A stretch of DNA of 64,000 nt from Acanthosoma haemorrhoidale. Taxonomy: Eukaryota > Arthropoda > Insecta > Hemiptera > Acanthosomatidae. Location: positions 114,781,475 through 114,845,474 of the forward strand of contig OV884013.1 of assembly GCA_930367205.1 (NCBI GenBank), read 5' to 3'. Below the pieces are notes generated by a model that was not told the origin of the DNA, made no database searches, and was given only the letters and a program-made list of their open reading frames with translations. A program made the translations under genes and the position numbers. Shown here one piece after another: positions 58,119-64,000 of this stretch (its first letter is position 1; every line of letters begins with the position of its first letter).

Positions 58119-58712
58119 CTTTAACTAATAATTACGAATATCTTCACGTGCATTACTTCCAGGTTCAAGGTGCAACTATAAAAGTTGTCAATTTACTAAT
58201 AATAAATAAAATATACTAAATATTAACCATACCCTACGTTTAATAATATATACTTGCCTGTACATTCAAAGTAAATATATAAATAAGTAGAGGCTGAGGC
58301 CCTTAGAGGCTGGGAGAGAGAAGAAAGGAGGAAGAAGACTAAAAGGGCCCTGACTAAAGACAGCTGAAATAAAAAGAAAACCAGTGCCTCTTCGATAAGA
58401 GACAGCTCCTGCCAGCGACAGCGACTGTCGGCGTTTCCTCCGTTCACTGCCTCCTGCATCTATCTCTTGTAGGCCTTTCTTGCTTCCGTCACGCTCTAAT
58501 TGTATTTCCGCTTTAGTTTTTTTTTTTATTACTTGGTATTTTAAATCCACCTTCTGCAGGAATTATTTTCCAAAGAATCCATTTCAATTATAACTTGTGC
58601 TACTTGAATGTTGGTGCAGGCACTTTAACCATATCTCAACTGACTGACTAAAACTTAACATAAATAAATTATTCAAACTGGAGTGATGAACAAATACATA
58701 CTACTGTGTATA
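58119..58712. other. Unassigned
   Basis: Short overlapping minus-strand frames at 58223-58550 (78 and 94 codons) have no recognised domain. Confidence 0.4.
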
Positions 58713-59691
58713 GGGTCTTTCATTAAGCGCTTTCCCATAGGACATTCCTAAATGACCACCGCGGCTGCGCATCCGAAATGTCTAATTTTCCATGAATCTG
58801 GCGCATAAATCAGGCTTAATTTTACCGGTGGCATGGGTTATGTTGGCTTTGAGATGACAATGCCCTCAAATCGCTCGTGCAGAATGTCCAATGTGACATG
58901 AGCTGTGTGGCACGTAGCACTGTTCTGTTGAAACCACATGTCGTTGGTGTCCATATCATCCGATTCAGGCCAAAAGAAGTTGGTAATCATCGACCTACAG
59001 CGCTCGCCGTTGACAGTGATGGCCTGGCCAACGTCGTTCTCAAAGAAATATGGACCGATGACGCCGCCAGCCCAAATCCATACTCTTGGATATCATGTGG
59101 ATTGGTATCGTCCCAAATTCGACAATTTTGTTTGTTGATGTACCCATTCATCCAGAAATGATGAAGATGATTTTTCGATAAAAATTAGGGCCAGTTTCCA
59201 ACTGCAACGTTGTCTATGGTCGTTTACCTTCAGCTCCTGGCTCAGTTGAATTTTGTACGGGTGCAAGCCCAAGTCAAGACGCAATATTCGCCAAGCTGTG
59301 GTCTGCGAAAGACCGAGTTTTTGTGAGCGACGCGAAATCGACTGCCTCGGATTTACCTGCACACTCTCACGGTCAGCGGCGATGTTTTCAGTAGATCTTG
59401 CGTTTCGTCGACGTACGGGTGTTGGTTGATTGTTTACTGAACCAGCGGACTCAAGTTTATCCACCACACTGCGAATAGTCTTCTCGGTAGTATGGTTATG
59501 GCGACCGTAAAGTGGGCGAAGTGCGCGGAACGTTGCCCGAACAGAACACACATATATCCGTCCGTGGTGATTTGGCAAAACAGAGAAAATAAATGACAGC
59601 CAATTCGACAGATGCGGCTTCAACAATATGGCTGCTATCAACTGTCAAAGTTCGGAAGCCCCTCTATTGGAAGACGCTTTATAATAACACG
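58713..59691 (-). mobile_element. Tc1/mariner-like element, near full length but decayed
   Basis: The left end GGGTCTTTCATTAAGCGCTT and the complement of the right end (TTATTATAAAGCGTCTTCC) look like diverged inverted termini. TA precedes the left end (58711-58712). The element is about 0.98 kb and its transposase is read on the minus strand. It belongs to the same broad group as the fragment at 5751-6081 (shared RGGHL near the C-terminus) but has different termini, so it is a different family. Confidence 0.7.
59093..59641 (-). pseudogene. Tc1/mariner-like transposase, N-terminal HTH pair, catalytic part broken
   Basis: An open frame of 182 codons. Residues about 35-68 (VRATFRALRPLYGRHNHTTE) form the first HTH. 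Residues about 86-138 (IAADRESVQVNPRQSISRRS, QKLGLSQTTAWRILR, LGLHPYKIQLSQEL) form the second. From about residue 150 the frame leaves the transposase: a small deletion at about 59160 removes the first catalytic Asp block, and a shift follows. In other frames to about 58760 the protein continues (NGYINKQNCRIWDD, then DMWFQQNSATCHTAH, where the second catalytic Asp is Asn). A further deletion precedes the FMEN and RSRGGHLG C-terminus. No active enzyme is possible. Confidence 0.85.
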
Positions 59692-61659
59692 ACAATTCTG
59701 AATAGAAATAAGTTCTAAACCACAAGGTTTAAAATTCTATTCTACAGAGAATGTACCAGAGGCCACGTCTAATGGAAACACTTGGCAAAGAAGTTGAATA
59801 AAGCGAGGGCATATCTCAAGATATGATGCACGAGAAAGTAACAAGTGGACGAGAGAAAAAACAAAAATATATTAAAAGCATAAATAAGAAAGAAATATTC
59901 CAAGAGAGGGTATAATAAAAAGTAAGAAGTTTTATTAAAAAGCATACTGGGGGCTAGGGCCAGGAAAGTAATATCCAAGTCATCTGGAGAGCCGGGTCCG
60001 TTCCCTGTGAGGTGAGGGAGGATTTTCACCGACCTGGGAGGATTTAGGGAGCGGAAGGGAATCCAAGGCACAACAAAGGGCCTTCTTCTGATTTAATTCC
60101 CGCTTCTGTGCGGAGTGTGTCCCTTCTACTTCGAGTACAATGGACTCCCGGCCCTTAGTGCGCTGGGCCATGCAAATAAATTTCATCAACTGCCTACTGT
60201 TTTCCACTGCCCGGCACAAAGGTGCAACACGCCATTCGGCTATTTAGTCTAATTTGTCTTGAACAAAGGGCTCAGGCTCTATAATCGAGGACATTGCTCA
60301 GCCATGACAATAGCTCTCTTAACCAATGTTTACACGAAATTACAAAAAACAAAAAAGAACAATTAATAAAACCGAAAAACCCGACAAGATTAATTCGAGC
60401 CGTCAACTTTTTCTTAATGGCAGTAATTAGCCTCCATCAATTCACATCTAGATGAAATTAACATGCTTAATCTGCTCTTGATTTAACCTTTCCTTTGAAA
60501 AATAGAAGTTCATTTTTTCTTTCTAGTACCTTCTCACGTTTTTTAACAGTATCTTTCAGGTTCTTTGATAGAGATAAATGAAACTGGAACATCTGGGGTA
60601 TACCGCCATATCAGGCACTAGTCTTGCGAAAACGAAGAACAGAAAACAGTGTTGCCAAGAATTTGTTAAGATCGAATTCGCAATTCGAATTTTAAACCTT
60701 TAATTACGATTTTTTATTTTGGTTATTGACTTGTAGTCTTACATGTGGCGAAGAAAGCTATTATGTTTGATGTCATTCTTTCTATAAACTCCGAGAACAT
60801 TGAAACAATCACAGAGAAACCGATCTGGAAATAAAAAAATCCGTTTCTAAGTGGAGATGTTTAAATGTAGCTTCCTCACTGATAACACATCAAAGTGTAT
60901 CAAATACCATTTGTTGCACCATCGGCAACAATTACTCTGCGGAATTGGCACTTGAGGCCGGCGGGCCCAATAAATTCCTCCGGAGCAACATTGGGGAAAG
61001 AGCTCCCCAAGACATCCCCAGGGCACAGTTCCGATCCGAAGGATGAGAAATTCTTAGGAGTCTCCCTCCTGCCCTTGGGGTGGTCTTGACCCTCCGTCGG
61101 TACATCTTGGAGTGTCTTAGGTCTGGGATATAGAGTCCATCCCGTTAATGAAAGCAATCCCTTAGGCCTCGAGCCAATATCGATAAGGGAGGAGGGAGGG
61201 GACATGGCAACAACCAGGAAGAGACAAAAATCAGAAGCCTCGCCATTTTTATTATCTACAGGCTAAACGTACGCTTTACCGAGTATGAACTAAATTGTAT
61301 TATAAAAATATTATGCTGATATTTAATATGGTCGTATAAATGAATAACACTTATAAAATATAAACATTTAATTATTAGTTACATGTCGAAAGATGTGAAT
61401 AGTAAAATGAATGAGGAGGTACAGGTAAGGATAGATGGAGGGACAAGTGTTAGATGAAATAATTCCAGTTGTTATTCAGATTCGAGGAAGTGCAGTAGTT
61501 AAATGATGATAGAGGAATGTAGTAGCCATGAATATATGAATCAACATGCGTATTAAAGTTTATCAGATTTAAATATTTTATTAAAGTCTCCAGTAATCGG
61601 ACACATGAGCCACAGACTAGCTCCTTCAATATCCAAGGGAGTAAATTACCCTTATTGTA
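59692..61659. other. Unassigned; GC-richer blocks 59960-60170 and 60900-61210
   Basis: Block 60900-61210 has a 101-codon minus-strand frame and a 64-codon plus-strand frame, neither with a domain. Block 59960-60170 likewise. No gene supported. Confidence 0.35.
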
Positions 61660-61690
61660 AACCGAAGGTGAACCCATCACCTAGTCCCTT
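61660..61690. repeat. Short hairpin-bearing repeat shared with 9142-9171
   Basis: ACCGAAGGTGAACCCATCAC then CTAGTCC matches 9142-9171 except for two changes. AGGTGA and TCACCT can pair around a 5-base loop, as in the F2 3' UTR. Confidence 0.5.
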
Positions 61691-64000
61691 TTCACTTTAT
61701 ATAACTTTAACCACATAAAGATTTGTTAGTTTTTAAGACAATAACAGCTTAAAATGTATGCAATGCAGTATAAGGAGAAAATCCACATTGAAAATTTAAA
61801 ATCAATTTAAATATTTAATTTTTTTAAATAATTACCCAAGGGGTTAAGGAAAAAAAATGGGTAAATTGTACTTAATCATAAAATGAAACATCACAGATCT
61901 AGTGAATGGAGAATAAACCAATTTTAACCCAAAGGTTGAAGAAAACATTGCAGATATCTTGATTTCTTATATTTATGTTTAAATGTGAATAATGATTTCA
62001 TGTTATTAATAGAGAGAAACGAACCAATCTGAAAGTAAACTTCACTCATGTTAAATAATTCGTAGTCTAATCTGTATTTATTTAACAATAGTATATTTAA
62101 ATCAGCTCACTATTGTTAAATGAACATGAAAAACACCATGAGAAACGTTACATAACGGAAAAGGACTGACTTTTTTTTTAATGATTTCGTTGTCAACAGA
62201 CTTCACTTTTGTAATCAAAAACTACTCAGCACATTTAAATTTAAATGGCACTAATTGTTTGCTCTTTGGTCAGCCCTACCGAAATATTGGTTCAATTCAA
62301 ACCTAAATACACAAACCATGTCCCAATATCACACCAGAATTGCATATAATTGAAACATGCTTCGAGAGATGTTGTGGAATGAATAGTTAAAATTTCAAAA
62401 AAGACAACAGATCATATTTGCAACAATTATCATCGTACATAGCATAGAGACAATGGGACATGCTAGGAATGGAATTCATTGCTAATGACGTCATTATGCA
62501 AAAGAAACAAGAGGCCGCTATATATGAGGTCATAGGTGCAACATGGTTGGCATATCCTCATAGGATACTCGAGGTCGGCGGTCCCTTTCACCAAGTGAAG
62601 ACACCCTGCGCATTCAGACAACATGGTTGTCCCGTGACATCTCTATTACGTCACTGTTGTAGTATTTTGTTCACTAGAATCAAGAACGTTTACAGTATTG
62701 ATTTTAAAGTAGATGATGTATATTTAATACACTGATGACTGAGAAATCATTATAGTAACGGGGGAGCAAGAAAACTGTTCAGACTACATTTAATAAAATG
62801 AAGAAATAATATCGAGTGATACTTGTCAGACTCGTCGTGATTATCTTCACTCCTTATTAAATTATTGTGAAAAAATAGCCACTTTAGACTTAAAATAATG
62901 AGTTAAATTTTATATAAACCACCTCGGTAACTCAAAATTGTCTTTTCAACAAAGATAATAGGTTACAAAAAGGACACTTTTCAATGTGTCCTTAGTCATG
63001 GAGGAAAAATCAAAAGTTTTATTCTAACGAAGATTTAAATCTTTACATATTTTCCAGACGATTTTCACGTACCTGGTGGAAATTATTAAATTGAAAAACC
63101 GTATCAAAGCCGATATGGCAAAATGACTGGTGCCTTGGTTGTTTTTCGCCCAATAGTTTAACTAACAGACACTGATCAAGACAGAGATCACCCTTCAATA
63201 TTTTTATTTTTTTTTCTAAGCTCTTTAATCTACACAATATGTGAAAATGAACAAAATCAATGAACAAGAATTGACAGTTTTCTCCTCTTTCTGCTATTCG
63301 CAGATGCATTTGAAGAAGGTTGGGTTACATAATAATCAGATTGAAGTAAAAAGTCTTTGTCATGAATACATACCTTTCAATATCAAAAATTATATCAAAT
63401 GCTCTATAATGTTATCTGTAGTATATTCGAGATCCGGGAGCTGGAAGGTCTGAGTTCTTATTCACTTTCTAGATCGGCAGTGCAGCAGTTTGCTTTCTGC
63501 CTCATTTCTAGTCTCGATGAGTCGATTTGACGAAAATAATACGTTTTCTTGAAACCTCAGCTAATTATTACGCATTGCTCGTTATTCAAAATATCGCTAG
63601 TTAAAGAAAATACGTATGCCCTAGCACTTCAAGGAGTCATCATGCGTTCGAACCATTAGTAAATTCCTAATATCTTTCGCTGCTCTCGACCAACAACTGA
63701 AGACATGGCCAGATCAACAACTCATATTATTATTATTATTATATATAATATAGTTCATCTCGGAGTTAGGGCAGTGCCTACTAAGGTGCTTAGCCCGACT
63801 TCTCGACGGCCTGAACAGTTTCCCCCCCAGTGGAGAGGTAGTGTCGCCATGACGACGGCCCCCTGCAACATCTTCAAGTACTCGACCTGCCCCCGCAGCC
63901 TCTTCTAGATCTAGTGCCCCACGGCTCCCTTCACGTCTCGCTATTAACTCTGTCAGTCTGAGCAAGGGGGGTGCCCCATGGGGAAGAAACACTTTGTTAT
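61691..64000. other. Unassigned; CRE-like site and GC-rich right edge
   Basis: A full CRE palindrome TGACGTCA lies at 62486-62493 and a CRE-like TACGTCA at 62647-62653. An ATT microsatellite lies at 63723-63741. The right edge (63770-63990) is GC-rich with overlapping frames on both strands (67 and 92 codons) and could touch a gene beyond the window, but no domain is recognised. Confidence 0.3.

Noticed and set aside
60900..61205. 101-codon minus-strand frame in a GC-rich block
   Set aside because: No domain; open frames are expected to be longer where GC is higher. Antisense frame also open.

Overview
The window looks like repeat-rich, AT-rich nuclear DNA from a metazoan, most likely an arthropod and probably an insect. 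No intact host gene could be supported on either strand. There is no operon-like packing, no rRNA gene and no intact tRNA. Every stretch with recognisable protein similarity is a decayed piece of a transposable element: jockey-type non-LTR reverse transcriptases, mariner/Tc1-like transposases, and a pogo/Tigger-like transposase. The species cannot be named from the sequence alone.

Two non-LTR families dominate. Family F1 has ten clear 5'-truncated copies plus one diverged copy (36-816, 3811-4381, 9003-9572, 11270-11985, 15921-16597, 17650-17887, 22150-22920, 24380-24888, 28120-28903, 30233-30718, 57743-57873). It is known from the C-terminal part of its reverse transcriptase ORF and a 3' UTR of about 350 bp. 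Family F2 has six copies (5230-5749, 15560-15900, 18716-19040, 29880-30145, 35911-36420, 41398-42135). Its 3' UTR can form a short GC-looped hairpin that also appears in two unrelated contexts. A third non-LTR element at 47033-47751 still has a poly(A) tail and a perfect 13-bp target-site duplication.

DNA transposons: a 104-bp mariner-type MITE with TA duplication inside an F1 copy (548-651); a mariner C-terminus fused to an F2 copy (5751-6081); a pogo/Tigger-like deletion derivative with an open N-terminal HTH (43003-43890); an irritans-like mariner remnant between direct repeats (45281-46530); a MITE with 25-bp inverted termini (49026-49372); and a Tc1/mariner-like element with an open two-HTH region but broken catalytic residues (58713-59691).

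Structured repeats: 24 units of 53 bp with a higher-order pattern (1668-2945); 11 units of 26 bp, each able to form a hairpin (10579-10866); three units of 166 bp (13772-14269); and three long inverted-repeat structures (11553-12239, 37699-39640, 51321-53694). The 37699-39640 structure has arms of about 280 bp around a pair of 156-bp direct repeats and is the best candidate for an undescribed foldback element. Several tRNA-like SINE heads and at least eight C/G homopolymer runs of 11 or more are scattered through the window.

The remaining DNA is unassigned. Some GC-richer blocks (near 12.5, 16.7, 26.3, 29.5, 33.1, 41.1, 50.7, 53.2, 57.2, 61.0 and 63.9 kb) carry clusters of sites that look like transcription-factor motifs. 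They may be regulatory or promoter-proximal DNA of genes outside the window, but that is inference without conservation or expression data.
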